In this document: piece by piece, positions 14,001-25,245 of the stretch
Layout: the number at the start of each line of letters is the position of its first letter
Numbering within the stretch: position 1 is the stretch's first letter
Source of the DNA: Chromobotia macracanthus
Lineage: Eukaryota; Chordata; Actinopteri; Cypriniformes; Botiidae
Assembly: GCA_036877525.1 (NCBI GenBank)
Contig: JAZGTH010000072.1
Coordinates: 6,224,501-6,288,500, forward strand
DNA length: 64,000 nt
Direction of reading: 5' to 3'
The notes under the pieces: generated by a model
The model's database searches: none
Seen by the model: the letters and a program-made list of their open reading frames with translations, nothing else
Told to the model about the DNA's origin: nothing
Program-made: the position numbers and the translations under genes

Positions 14001-14484
14001 TGCAGTGGTCCGCTGCCCCGTGGGACCCTCTGCCCCTGACCCATACCTCTGTCTCTGGGGTGAGTGTGGGGCCTGTCCCTGCTGAAACCTGGAGCTCTGT
14101 TAACAGAAGTCAATGTGACTCAACAGTACAGAATGACCTGTTTGTAAATAATTTCTTTAATGCAAAATAAACTCCAGGAGTGACCTGCTGTTGTACGTTT
14201 TGTTTGGGTAGTTTCTTCCTGTGTTGTAGTTTGGTGATGGGGATTGGTAAGTCCCTCCACTGCACCTGAAAAGAGGAGAAATGATCATTAAAAGCTCATC
14301 GAGTATATAAGAAATCATGAGATGTACACAAAAGCAGTGTGAAATGAACTGCTGGTAGTGCACACCGGGAGTGAGGGGCCCACTGCCGACTGTTGCCCGG
14401 AGCCCATGATGCTCGGCTGGGCCCAGAAGAGGGGAAAGAGTCCCAGGAGTTACTTCCAGAACACTGCTCTGATATGTGATACAT
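5001..14484 (-). CDS. kdm6b: Lysine demethylase 6B (JMJD3), complete 19-coding-exon model
   Basis: Fe(II)/2-oxoglutarate-dependent nuclear demethylase that removes methyl groups from H3K27me3/me2 and derepresses Polycomb targets. Coding exons in order: 14484-14366, 14265-14185, 14096-13910, 13550-13338, 13087-12968, 12768-12424, 11735-9271, 9114-8988, 8902-8797, 8265-8060, 7926-7826, 7540-7472, 7395-7247, 6718-6604, 6472-6285, 6168-6027, 5851-5725, 5641-5471, 5024-5001. All introns are GT-AG, all phases agree, and the sum is 5,055 nt (1,684 aa). From memory, human KDM6B is 1,643 aa, and from the JmjC domain to the C terminus the fish residues sit a constant 41 positions later. The start is the ATG at 14484, preceded in frame by TGA; the N terminus loosely resembles the human one. 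The long N-terminal half is disordered. Homology runs from about residue 1150 to the end. The paralogue suffix (kdm6ba or kdm6bb) is not resolved. Confidence 0.95.
5471..5851 (-). other. kdm6b: kdm6b GATA-like zinc-binding domain exons
   Basis: Exons 5851-5725 and 5641-5471 encode the C-terminal helical and GATA-like zinc module that follows the JmjC fold and helps KDM6 enzymes recognise the H3 tail. Four zinc ligands are visible as YYCNECD and VHCEDCAR: Cys1616, Cys1619, Cys1643 and Cys1646 in my numbering. The spacing (3, 24, 3) equals that of human KDM6B. The exon junction falls between the two cysteine pairs (D|VEV, phase 0). The final tiny exon adds only seven residues (APVPCCR). Confidence 0.93.
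6262..6275 (-). promoter_or_regulatory. CTCF-like motif (minus)
   Basis: On the minus strand the sequence reads ACTGCAGGGGGCAC, 12 of 14 to the consensus CCASYAGRKGGCRC. It lies just inside a kdm6b intron, next to the donor of exon 6472-6285. Motif match only. Confidence 0.25.
6980..7242. repeat. GT/CA-rich compound repeat in kdm6b intron
   Basis: An imperfect array of short GT runs broken by ttggatatatg, caatgtgttag and similar words, with a loose 30-40 bp higher-order period. It fills about half of the intron between exons 7395-7247 and 6718-6604. On the transcribed strand it is CA-rich and starts within a few bases of the 5' splice site. Confidence 0.85.
8646..8792. repeat. GT/CA-rich repeat in kdm6b intron
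   Basis: GT runs interrupted by repeated gttgtgatcgt-like words. It ends four bases from the donor of exon 8902-8797, so the pre-mRNA is CA-rich immediately after that 5' splice site. Confidence 0.85.
9271..11735 (-). other. kdm6b: kdm6b giant central exon (disordered region)
   Basis: A 2,465-nt exon with acceptor catgtacag|GAGAG and donor AA|GTGAGT encodes residues about 356-1177. It begins with a Lys/Arg/Glu-rich stretch (around KRRHREHVRRKKKKEEEE, then KKRLEERKKRKMRDER) likely to be helical and nuclear-localising. Long Ser/Glu/Asp-rich low-complexity sequence follows. Only the last 60 residues align well to mammalian KDM6B (LKELKVRLIRVVSGDQQTF, compare human KELKIRLIKVESGDKETF). Large central exons that evolve fast are typical of KDM6B. 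Overlapping frames on the plus strand are shadows. Confidence 0.9.
11736..12423 (-). other. kdm6b intron, no other feature seen
   Basis: A 688-bp AT-rich intron between the giant exon and exon 12768-12424. No repeat or coding similarity was recognised. The other kdm6b introns between coding exons are mostly shorter and also show nothing apart from the CA-rich tracts listed separately. Confidence 0.6.
13138..13151 (+). promoter_or_regulatory. CTCF-like motif (plus)
   Basis: CCAACAGATGGCGC matches the CTCF core consensus CCASYAGRKGGCRC at 13 of 14 positions. It lies in a short kdm6b intron, 50 bp upstream (in transcription order) of exon 13087-12968. Motif match only. Confidence 0.3.
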
Positions 14485-14580
14485 TCAGCCTGAGGTGAGA
14501 CACACACACAGGCAGTTACTGCAGCAGAAAACACTCCCTGTATCTCACTCTGACAGAGAGAGTGAATGCTTCATACTCAC

Positions 14581-14662
14581 CACACTGTAAGTGTGAGAAG
14601 CCCTCCACTGCAGAGCTCAACAGAGATCACGAAACTCTCCTCTGCTTCCAATGTCTGCTTTT
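14581..14662 (-). other. kdm6b: kdm6b non-coding 5' exon (predicted)
   Basis: On the minus strand an acceptor (ttttttgcag|AAAAGC) and a donor (GTG|GTGAGT) frame 82 nt with no ATG. It sits about 90 bp upstream of the acceptor of the start-codon exon (14489). This fits a 5'UTR exon. The start exon itself begins five bases before the ATG, so at least one such upstream exon is required. Confidence 0.55.
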
Positions 14663-17600
14663 CTGCAAAAAAACAAAGAGATAAAAAAGAGGAATGAAAA
14701 CATTGGATTGCCTTTGTGTAAAACAGGATGCTGTGAGTGGTTGCCATGGCATTTGAGTGGCATTGATTGGTAGCCGTGCTTCACTGAGCTACTGTTTATA
14801 TTACTATACCCACAGCTAGTTAGTTTTGTTGTACAGAAACATTCTGTGACTGTTTCAAAAACAATGTCAAAAACTATATTCTAACGTAAGTACTTAATGA
14901 TTTTTCTGTTGAGAAAATAAGGTTTTATTTAACATTTGCGTTAAATAAAATGCATCTTGTTGCTTAAGAACAGTTTAAAAAACTTAGTTTAGTTTTTAGT
15001 TTAGTTGTGTTTGACTGATGTTTCCTCTATATTTGGCTAAAGAAACAGACTGATCACGCAACACTGAGTTCAACCTGAAGTGTACAGTGATCCACACGCG
15101 CCTGTTCCTCTGTTATCTTTGCCTCCCAGGCTCCGCCCCAGCCAGCTGTCCTTTATCACAGCAAAGAGTGTCACGAGAGAGAGTGTGTGTGAATATTGTA
15201 GCTCAGCCAACATACTGTAAAACTACAGTTGTGCTTCCTGGTTCAGCTCAGGACACGCTGACTGTCTGTTTGAGCTCTGTAAATATCTGTAAATAACTCA
15301 CAAGGATGTTTACTACACTCCTCAGAGCCTGTGCTTCTATACACACAATGTTTTCATGTTCATTTATATTAATCAGTAATGCATCTGATTTACACAGAAG
15401 TTCCCAAAGAATGCAAAAAAATCACAAAGGAGAGCTCATTAATATCTCTTCATCTAGACAGTAATGAGAAATGAGAAACAATGGAGAGCAGATGGAGAGT
15501 GTTTTCTTACATCTGATTATTGTCCAGAGAAAAACACATTACAGAATTTCACGTTAAGTTTTTTATTTTTCATCAGATACTTTTAGCACTATTATTATTT
15601 GGATTATGATCTCTTATTCGGGACTGAGTTGATATGTACGAGATTCATACCTGTGAACTCAATAATCAGCATTTGAGGAATTAAACGCATGTGTAATCAA
15701 ATTTCAAGCGGTACAACAATGCGTGACCAAACAGGCTGAGTTATATCAGATGACACAAAACTATCACACCCACATTACACCTGTTCAGTCCAAACCGGAC
15801 ACTAACCGTGTCCTTCCCCCAGAGAGTATCCAAATCACACACAAGACTGGCACATTTACAGCATGTTCATGTCTGTTGCCATAGAAACCCAGTGAACCGT
15901 TCTGTTGGAAAGGAAGTGGTTTTAACTTCCTGTGGAAACGTGACTGTAGTGCACTTGTGGTCATGACCTTGTGCTGCTAAAAAAAAGATCTTGCTTCTAC
16001 AAACACGCTGAAACGTGGGAGATTTCCCTGCAGTCTTTTTTTGGGTTGTGATAGTGGCTGTTATCAGGTCTTACTGTTACGCACAACAGCAGCAGTTTTG
16101 CATCACATTCAGATGAGGTGAGATTGAGAAAAACAGAAACATGAGAGGAGCTTCCCTTCACAGAAAGACACGTGTCTTCCTCTCAGCTTACACACACACA
16201 GAGGCATTTCGATTAAGAAGAAATTTCATTAGAAACGTAACGGCCCTCAGCCAGTGCAGTGCTGCTCATCTTGGATTTCAACCAGCTCCTTCATCCAAGC
16301 TTATTTCTGTCGCCACAGTGATTCTGATCCTAAAACTGCACTATAATGTGTAAAAAAAGACCTATGCATGTGAAACAGAAAGCAGGCTGCATGGCTGTAT
16401 TCACAAGTAGGTTCAATACAGTTTGTGCTGCTTGATGCATTTCATTGTTTCAGATTTACAAAACAACATGCAAACTGTGAGAATCAGACTGAAATGATAC
16501 GAAATGTGATAAAAAATTTTTGGGATCTCTAAGGACTTTCAGAGTGTTAATTTATTCACATCAAAACCATTTAAAACTTGATAATCATTTTTACATTTGT
16601 AATTATTAGTTGTTTTGGCATTTACAACAAAATTATCCATGTATATTTATGTGAAAAGATTAAGGGAAAATTTAGTCTCATAATGTGACACTCTAAAAGC
16701 AAACAGCAAAAGAATCCAGAGTCAGACAGAGTCCAAACTGCCCAGAATCTACACTGAAGTCTGTTTCAGAGTCCACACTTCAAAGAACTCAGGAACACAG
16801 CCAGAAACAAAAGAAAGTGTGCCGTGACTGTCTGAAAGAGATATCTCACGAGAACAGCAGGAGACCACAGCACGAATCAAACAGAGAGAGAGATGAGACG
16901 CCACTGCAGTTGGGAGCAATGAGATTCTGTTACTGTCTGATATCTGAAAGAAAGTCAGACTAATATCCAGTGAAAAGCCCCGTGCACACAGCAGACGTAA
17001 ACAAAAGATGCTAGGCCACGTACAGCATGTGCTGGGTTTACTGTTTTAGCAAATCAGTGACATTTGTTGTGTCTCTTTATTGATAAAGTACACATGGTGT
17101 GACAGACAGCGTGAGTCTTGGGGGGAAAACACAAATATATTTGTACAGACGGCCTTGAACAGTAGAGCATTTTTACATATAGATGAATGTCTGCATGAAT
17201 ATGTCTGTGCATAGCTGAACATGTGTATTTGAGGTTTTCTAAATTTGTTTCGGTTTCAGACGCAAAACGACTTTGAGTTTCGAAATCATAATCATCACTT
17301 TATCACCATATTTCACATCAAAAAGCTCTTTGTTGTGGAGAAGATGGTGTCAACACAGACTGACGCTCAGATGACATGGAGACCCTAAAATTAACCACAC
17401 TGCACTCCATGACACTTTCAAACAACCATCATGTTTTCACAGCGAGTAAATCATACAAGTCTTTATAATGGACGTGTTAACAGTCACACTGGGTGAGTTT
17501 ATGAGCTGATGTTAAATCAGAGATGGTGATTTGCACACACATCTCACATTACTCTAAATAAACACACATAAGGCTTCTGTCAGATCGAGTGTGTGTGAAG

Positions 17601-17732
17601 GGTGTTGGTGCAGACAGGACACATTTGGCTGGGATGAGGTTATAGGTCATTACACACACAGCAGCTGGACACCGACTAATGATATCAATATAAAGTAAAG
17701 AAAACCTGAGTATGAAACAATGAATATGGCTC

Positions 17733-18202
17733 TTAAAGGAAGAGTTCATACAAACACTGAAAGCCACACTTCTTACAAGACATGAGACTCAATGGAGCTG
17801 ATGTCACTGATGTTTGAGAATATACAACATACAGTGTAAAATACCACTCACTGTCACCGATCTGAAATCTCAATTCATAACATTTAGATGTCACACTGTG
17901 ATCACTAAACCTGCTTTTCACCTGACATCTGCAAATATGTGCAAATATGAGCTGACTGAAGGTAAGACTGAATGCGAGACCGAATGCGAGACTTCAAATC
18001 CACAGCAAACATATCAGCTAACAGCTCTTGATTAATATAAACTTAAAAACTAACATACAGATAAGGAGCTGATAAAGAACAGATGATTCCTCAAACTTTC
18101 ACTTTGTCCCACTACACAAAGGAAACAATAGAGGACTGAAACAACATGAGGGTTATGCTATAATACTAATTTTTATTTTTTTGAGTGATCTATTCCTTTA
18201 AA
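17733..18202. mobile_element. Degraded inverted-repeat element (MITE-like)
   Basis: The left end TTAAAGGAAGAGTTCA and the reverse complement of the right end, TTAAAGGAATAGATCA, match at 14 of 16 bases. The inner right flank (aacaacatgagggtta...) resembles the very common fish element whose ends read like aacatgagggtgagtaaatg...ctatccctttaa. It has no coding capacity. Family assignment is from memory. Confidence 0.5.
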
Positions 18203-19355
18203 TAAGTCAGTGTGGCACATTTGAAGTTTCAGTTAGCCTAAACAAGCTGTGGTGTTATTTTAAAAATGTTATAGATGCAAATATGCTAATGAATTAAGCC
18301 AACAGGTGACAGAGGCCCGAACTGAGAAAACAATCACAAACCTAAGTGTGTGTGTTTTCTTTAGTAGATAACAGACCCGGGAAATCTCTCTCATACAGAG
18401 ACAGTTACTGGTGAGAGCAGTCATGGGGAGGTGATATGATAAAGTTCACTGGACACACATATGCGCACAGACACACACACACACACACAGTGATGTTTAT
18501 GAGGTCTGTGCTCAGTCATAATGGCCGAGAACATGATCACCAGCTATAATAACCACACTTCCTGTAGAACAGTGTTCACTAGAGCTTGGTGTGCTATTAC
18601 ATTAAACACACACACACACACGATTGCATTATGTACAGAAGGATCTCCTACTTCACAATTTAATTTGAGCTGTAGGGACTTGCATGAGACTCGGTGATTT
18701 ATTGCAGAACATTCACAATCAGTCGTGTAACTGCAGAGAGAGTAAAAGTGATGAGAGCGGCAAGAGGCTCTGAGAGTAACACGAGAAACACACACAGAGA
18801 CGGAGCAGAGCATGTCTTCTTCAACTGGATATGTTACTGTTATATGAACTGGCTACTCTTCTCATGAAGGACAGTAAAGTCAGGTGTCAGGATCACTGAA
18901 TACTGTTCCTTTTATAGATCTGAAAAATAATGCATGCTGTATGAAGCGCTTTTATGATGTCTGTACACAGCAACTGCAAGCTACAAGCACACTCTTCAAA
19001 ATCTCTACCTCATCATGCTCCACAAGAGACAAAAAAAGTCACATGCTTTTGGAGGCTCGTTTACAATCAATCATGTTCACACACAAAGAAAACAAGCAAA
19101 AGAAGCGAGAGGGGTGAGTGAGAAACTCTACAGAGCACAAAGACATAAAGTGAGGGGCCGGCACACAAGTGTCTCAGAGGAAAGATGAGTGTGTCTCTCC
19201 TGAGACTCAGAAGACTCTTACCTTACAGGTCAGAGGGGAAGACAACAGCAGACTTTCTGTTTCTCCACTGCTCAGATCAGCTAACAGAGCACTGTACCTT
19301 TATTTTTAAACCCTTTACATTTAAAAGCACCGAATGACAGCTCAGAGAGAACCTG

Positions 19356-19356
<1 letters not shown>

Positions 19357-19389
<33 letters not shown>
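19357..19389. repeat. CT microsatellite
   Basis: A (CT)n run of about 33 bp followed by short CA and GA runs. Confidence 0.9.
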
Positions 19390-19397
<8 letters not shown>

Positions 19398-21638
19398 TAC
19401 ACATATAAAGAGAGAGAGAGATAGACTTACAAGATGCCACTGACAGATCGGAAGTGAGTCTCTATTGTCAGAAAGACGAGTGTGTCTGCTCCATTCTGTC
19501 TTTTCCCGTCTTCCCTCCCTCTCTCAACACACTCTCTGTCTCTCTCGCTCACATCTGCACCTCCTCTCTGGCCTTTCCCCTTTAGCAGACAAAGAAAGAA
19601 ACGGAATGATCTGGTACGAGAAAGCAGAAAGAGAGAGAGAACGAGCGAGCGGTGAGAGTGAAGAAAGCCCAACCCCCTTCTACCAGCCAGTCTGTTTTTC
19701 TTTTTTCCCTGTACAGCCCCTCCTCCACCGGCATCACCCTCTCTCTCCTTCACCCCATCCGCATCTCTCTCTCTTCACACCTACAGAGTACAGTATGTGT
19801 TTCCTAGGAAACGATCATAAACTCACTCACTGCACGCTGGTTCGGTTCTACAGGAAATGATCTCCAGACAGGAACCTCACAAGACTGACTCGACCACAGA
19901 GAGTTCAGGAGTTTCCTGAGGGACATTATGTGCACTTGATATATTTGCATGAATACTTACAAAAACATTTCTGTAAGACATGTCTGTATTTTCTGCTTTA
20001 TTTTGTGCATTCATGTGTTTGTGTTTGATATACTTGCCTGTTTTTGCATGTACTGCAGGTAAATACTGCACACAGTAAATAACAAGAGGAAATCACAGCT
20101 GTCTGAGCACTAACAAAAGATTTGTCTGACATGTCACTGACAATGAACGTCACATATTCTGATTAAAATACTACACAACAAATCTGCACCTCACAGCTAA
20201 AAAAATACTCATGCGGTGAAAACAAACTGTGACCTGTCACCACTGACTCCTTGTGTAGAGGGTTTCTAGTCTGTTTCTCGTCATTTTCTCCTAAATTATT
20301 AGTTATTATTTCATGATTATTTCTTATTTGTTGAAATTAAGCTATAAAATGATAACCTTTAACCTGATGACCTGGATACTGGCCTGACTGATTATGGGCA
20401 ATTCTGTAATAAATGATAAATTAGTTATAAACTCTGGTGTTATACATTCCTGATCTGACACCGCAAGCTCATCTGATATATTCCTGCATTCACAACTTTC
20501 ACAATTCCGATCTTTTCCTTTTTAAGACCTTTTTAATAATCAATACACAGCAAATACCTGTAAAAATTTTACGTTTGAAAGCTGGATCTACAAACTGAGT
20601 TTTAAATCTTTAGTTCAGATCAGAAGTTTAAAATCAGACTGCTGAGATCAGACTAATAAAGTCTAAGAGGTCTGAGATCAGATTTGACATCAGACGTCTA
20701 TCTGATCTGAGATCTGTACAGCCGGTCACTTTGCAGGTTTATGGTAAATCAGTTCTACATTATCAGCTCCTCAAACATCTCAAGTCTGTTGAAACCCTCC
20801 AGAATGATGGTGGTCCAGTAATGACAGATTTCTCAGAACCACAGAAACCCATATGAGGTTGTGAAGTGCTTGAGTTGGCAAAATTTTGAGATGTTTCCTA
20901 AACCCAGTTTCCTTCCCTCCCACACCATAATAACCAGCACACAGCATCACACACAGCTGGAGCAGAGCAGGCTAAACCAGAACCAAACATACTGTTTCAA
21001 TTTACTGCTCAGCTGTAATGAGAAAGCTGCACAAAAGATGTTTGAAACAAGATGACCTGGTTGGTTTGTGCACTGCTCTAATGATGTGAATAAAGGGCTT
21101 TTCTGTTTCTGTCTAGATTTCTGTCTACATTTAACAAGAACCCACACATTACACAAACACTTCTTACTGTGTGTCCAAAAGCTGGACACAGCTGACCTAA
21201 ACCCTCATGTCTTTACAAATGATTAATTCTGTAAATCTACAAAACAACCTCCTGTTTCTGTGTCCTTTGAAGGTTTACTCTTGGTTGTTAGGGTTACGAG
21301 GCTCTGATCTCATGTCAGCTGACATCACGGTTTCATTCATTACTGGAATGTGTTTATTTCTGCAGCTCATGTGTCTGTCTGTGTTAAAGCTCCAGTGAAT
21401 GTGTGCCAGTATGTGGAGATATTAAAGCCCCTGCAGGCCTGAGCAGATAACAGCCTCCACTGCACTTTTCCACAGAAACATTTACAGTATACACTAAACT
21501 GTGTTTTTAGATAAACATGGTCTCTTCAGATTAGTACTTCCTGTACAAGACATAAGTCGCCTGTGTCTAAAACCGGATGTGATTTGCAGGGAAACCCTTC
21601 TGGGACAGTCCTGTTACAAGCCGAAACCTCACAGGACG

Positions 21639-21659
21639 TGTGTGTGTGTGTGTGTGTGT
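21639..21659. repeat. TG microsatellite
   Basis: A (TG)n run of about 20 bp inside the predicted first intron of kdm6b. Confidence 0.9.
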
Positions 21660-21915
21660 AATCCCACGCTGGCAGATATTTAACTGCACGAAACAAGAGA
21701 GCCAGTGTAAGCAAAACCCTTAACTACAGTTGCCAGCCGTGGTGTGAGGCGATGCGTCTGTAATGCTAAACCACACACGCATTGCACACACACAGTCACA
21801 ACAATGAATGTCTGCTTTAGTGCTGTTCCGTGTGCACGTAATACACACACACACATGCACATACTGAACGCATAAAGATGTTCTGGTAAACAGATTTTTC
21901 CATTTACTCTCTTAC

Positions 21916-22165
21916 CTCCTCTTTTCTTCTTTCACCTCCTTATCTTTTTCCTGTTTTCCCTTTTTCCTTCAGTGTTATTCCAAACCTTTCTTTTCACTTC
22001 CGCTCCTTCCCAAATCAATCCTGTCTCCTCCGATCCTAGCCTCTCTCCTCCCTCTTTCCCCTCTCCTCTCCTTCTCTCTCTGATGCTCAGATGTTCGCAG
22101 TAGACTCATCCACGTGCACAGCCTGGGGGCCGGGCCGACACTCTCCGCTCCAGTGCTCCGCTCTA
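21916..22165 (-). other. kdm6b: Candidate first (non-coding) exon of kdm6b
   Basis: On the minus strand a locally GC-rich segment around 22160-22090 runs into purine-rich sequence. It ends at a near-perfect donor, GAGGAG|GTAAGA (donor at 21915-21910). A CCAAT-containing region lies immediately upstream. It is the most promoter-like spot on the correct strand upstream of the kdm6b start codon. The link to kdm6b is inferred; transcript data would decide it. Confidence 0.4.
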
Positions 22166-22215
22166 CTGTCAATCAAACTGCCTCAGCCAATCAGAAGAAA
22201 GTGGCCTGTGTCAGT
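22166..22215 (-). promoter_or_regulatory. Candidate kdm6b promoter with CCAAT box
   Basis: Contains CAGCCAATCAG on plus (CTGATTGGCTG on minus) plus a second partial TCAATCAAA, directly upstream of the GC-rich candidate first exon. CCAAT boxes work in either orientation, commonly 60-100 bp from the start site. No TATA box is evident. Confidence 0.35.
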
Positions 22216-22274
22216 CAAAAGATACCAGCAAATATGAGCCCTGGAGGTGGGAAAAGTGTGGAATAAAGTGGGAG

Positions 22275-22612
22275 AGTGTGTGTGTCTGCTGTGAGTGTGT
22301 GTGTGTCTGCTGTGAGAGTGTGTGTGTCTGCTGTGATGAGTGTGTGTGTCTGCTGTGAGTGTGTGTGTGTCTGCTGTGAGTGTGTGTGTGTCTGCTGTGA
22401 GTGTGTGTGTCTGCTGTGAGTGTGTGTGTGTCTGCTGTGAGTGTGTGTGTGTCTGCTGTGAGTGTGTGTGTCTGCTGTGAGAGTGTGTGTGTCTGCTGTG
22501 AGTGTGTGTGTCTGCTGTGAGAGTGTGTGTCTGCTGTGAGAGTGTGTGTGTCTGCTGTGAGAGTGTGTGTGTGTCTGCTGTGAGTGTGTGTGTGTCTGCT
22601 GCGTATGTGTGT
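22275..22612. repeat. Minisatellite, TGTGTGTCTGCTGTGAG units
   Basis: About 16 tandem copies of an 18-22 bp unit built from (GT)n plus CTGCTGTGAG, with unit length varying by the number of GT pairs. It sits immediately upstream of the candidate kdm6b promoter. All frames are open because the array is low-complexity; it is not a gene. Confidence 0.93.
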
Positions 22613-23060
22613 TCTGGATCAAGGCCAACACACTATGTGCTATTTTTAAACCTCACTGTAGGGTGGCAAAAGACTTTGGAAGCACTGGATATATTTCCAA
22701 GCTTCAAAATATCTGTATGCTCAATTTAATCTGTTCAATTCACAAACAGGAAACCGCTTAATATTATGAAGTGTTGCTATTTTGATTGAATAGTCTTTTC
22801 ATGTATCAGAGAATGTGGTCGTCAAGGGGTTTTCGTGCAGTCTGCTGATAGCTTATTAACAATCTCAGCTCAACCTGAAACTGATATAAATGATCATTTT
22901 CTTCACAAAAATAAAGAAAGCTATTACATCATATTGCAACAAAAATACTTCTAGATCAATTGACCAGAAGTAAGAGCAGGTTTTTATATTTTCAGAAAAA
23001 TGCAAGAGGTGCTTGTCCATGTGGAGCTGGCAGACATGCCGGCGTGCTCTGGCTGGACGC

Positions 23061-23104
23061 CAGGGCATTGCTATGTGGTTGCTATGTTGTTCTAGGTGGT
23101 TGTC
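23061..23104. repeat. GTTGCTATGTGG-type repeat
   Basis: Imperfect copies of ttgctatgtggttgctatg and tgttctaggtggttg. This word family recurs at 24264-24340, and I remember it as a widespread tandem/interspersed motif in cyprinid genomes. Confidence 0.5.
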
Positions 23105-24263
23105 TACCGGCCCACGTCAAATTAGCCCACTCATGAGTCTATTATATTCTGGTTCTTTCTTTAATAGGATTTTCCACCTGCTTTATCAGCCACCAGGTGA
23201 AAATCATTAGTCTTATTGTATTAACTAATACTTTATCCTCACCAGGACACGTGCTGACTTGAGTTACAACAAAAGTAATACTTAACGTTTGGAGTTTGTT
23301 TGAATGCCTGTAAGCGGTAATAGTAATGCTTATGATAGCAGACTACATAATAAACCCATGAGGTGTAGAATTAAAAAAGAGGAGAGGTTAGCATAAGACA
23401 GGAGAGAATAAGACAGAGGTGAGGAAAAGAGAGATGTGAGGACAGGAGAGGAAATCAGCAGAGATGATGCATGCATAACGGAAGAACCTGAGAGGACCTG
23501 AAACATGTGCATTGTGGGCAATATCTGGTCACAGCTGACTAAACCTGCAGCTTTTAAGAGGGACTGAGGCAGTAAGGCAGTGAGACGGGGGGGTGTTGCC
23601 TACGTGACTTTCTGTGCATAGCACCCCCGTATCCCATCTGCCCTCTTCACATCCTCCATTCAACAGAGCAGAGGACTGAGGAGAGCGCATGAACAGTAAG
23701 AGCCAGCAGCAGTACTCCACAGACAGAGAGAAAGACACGTCACACAGACACGAACAGACACGAACAGAACCACAACCATTCCTGTCTGATGCCCATAGCA
23801 ACAGCTCCAGTGCTGCTCCTGATACACCAGCACGCCAGCCAATCACAGGCTCTGTCTGGCTGAGCTGATTTCATGCTCACCATGGTAACAGAACGACACA
23901 CTTGAGTCAATAAATCATGGAGTTCTGACATTCATCAACCACATGTGATCGCTGGCTCCACGCAACAACCAGAAGATTTCAACACTGATATTTCAACACT
24001 CATAAATCAACACTGTTTCTGTGTGTGTGACCCGCGCTGTGCAGTGATGCGTCAAATAGCTGATGAATTTCACTGGTGCCACAGACCCATAACAGATGCA
24101 TCTCGTTGTGATTGACAGCATGTTTGTTTTTTATATCTGTGGCTCTGAATTATTATTTCAGCTGGATCTTTACATTTTTTCAGGGAGAGATCAGTGCTGC
24201 AAAAAACGCTGCTGTGATGTGATGCAGGTGACTGCCCGAGAGCTGCTCTGCAGCTGCATAAGT

Positions 24264-24340
24264 GTTCACAGCGCATTGCTATGCAGTTACAAGGCTCTTC
24301 TGGTTGGTTGCTAGGGTGTTTCTAGGGTGTTCTGGATGGG
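24264..24340. repeat. GTTGCTAGGGTGTTC-type repeat
   Basis: Contains attgctatgcagtta, ggttgctagggtgtttc and tagggtgttctggatgg, related to the patch at 23061-23104. Confidence 0.5.
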
Positions 24341-24760
24341 TGATGACTTGCCTAAATCATTCTGGTTTATACATATGGCTCAGAACCCTGCTTTACTAAT
24401 ATTATACATTATAGTCATTTTCACACATACATGCACATTTTTAATTGTAAAATATGCGGCACAATTGAGCAGTCTGTGTCTGGGCTACAAATCCAAAATT
24501 AGATGAAAACTAATAACAACAGTCATCATTCCAACTTCAGTTCTTGTTCCTCTCAGAAACAACCTTGCAGGAACATGCTACACACATGAAACATGATGCT
24601 CGGGATGAGATTAGAGACTATTGGTCAAGAGCGAGTTAGAGACCCACCTCTTCTCCATGATGATTGGCTCTCCCAGCTGTTCATCTTTCAGCTCTATCAG
24701 GCAGAATCTGCTGCTGAACTGAAACCACTGACACATTGTTACTGGCTGCAGATGATCCAG

Positions 24761-24806
24761 AGTCAGTGCCAGAGTCAGTGCCAGAGTCAGTGCCAGTGTC
24801 AGTGCC
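24761..24806. repeat. 12-bp tandem repeat (GTCAGTGCCAGA)
   Basis: Almost four copies of gtcagtgccaga with one substitution. The frame gives a Gln-Cys-Gln-Ser repeat, with no sign of being coding. Confidence 0.85.
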
Positions 24807-25192
24807 ACCACCTCCATCCCACTGCAGGGATGAGAGACAGTGAGAGAGGTATAAAGCCATCTTAATCTTTAAAGAATTAAGATTTAATGCTTTGTTTCAG
24901 GAGCACATAATAATTCATATCTGTAATATTAATGATATGAAGGACATGCCTACATCACACAACTAACTCTAAGTAAACTGTAACCTGCTTATTTTAAAGG
25001 GTTATCCTCGTCAATGATTTTATTTTTACAAATCTGAATAAAAGTATGTGAACAGTATCCTGACGGTCCTGGTTCTCGTGATATGACCGATGTAATATTG
25101 GTTAGTGTTTACTCTTCCGGGTCAAACGGTACGTGTTAATGTGATATTAAGAGAAACAGACCTGTTTGTGTCGACATTTCTGTAGTGAAACG

Positions 25193-25206
25193 CTGCCCTC
25201 TGCTGC
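25193..25206 (-). promoter_or_regulatory. CTCF-like motif (minus)
   Basis: On the minus strand the sequence reads GCAGCAGAGGGCAG, 12 of 14 to the CTCF core consensus. It lies just before the 12-bp-unit repeat and about 2.2 kb from a stronger plus-strand match at 27384. Confidence 0.3.
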
Positions 25207-25245
25207 CACTTTTCATATAATAACAGCAGTCTGCATGTCTGAAGT

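Larger units (their letters stand above)
14663..21915 (-). other. kdm6b first intron (predicted), mostly unremarkable
   Basis: About 7 kb of AT-rich DNA with short CA runs (18470-18490, 18605-18622), a CT tract at 19357-19389, a TG tract at 21639-21659 and one inverted-repeat element (17733-18202). Two other good minus-strand donors (GTAAGG at 19226-19221, GTAAGT at 19430-19425) might mark alternative 5' exons. No coding similarity was seen in any frame. The intron boundary depends on the first-exon call at 21916. Confidence 0.45.
22616..25190. other. Intergenic, short repeats only
   Basis: Contains two patches of the cyprinid-type GTTGCTATGTGGTTGCTA motif and a small 12-bp tandem array. Otherwise it is AT-rich sequence without recognisable genes. 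Confidence 0.5.

Noticed and set aside
22215..22631. 138-codon Gln-Thr-His repeat frame
   Set aside because: Pure minisatellite translation.
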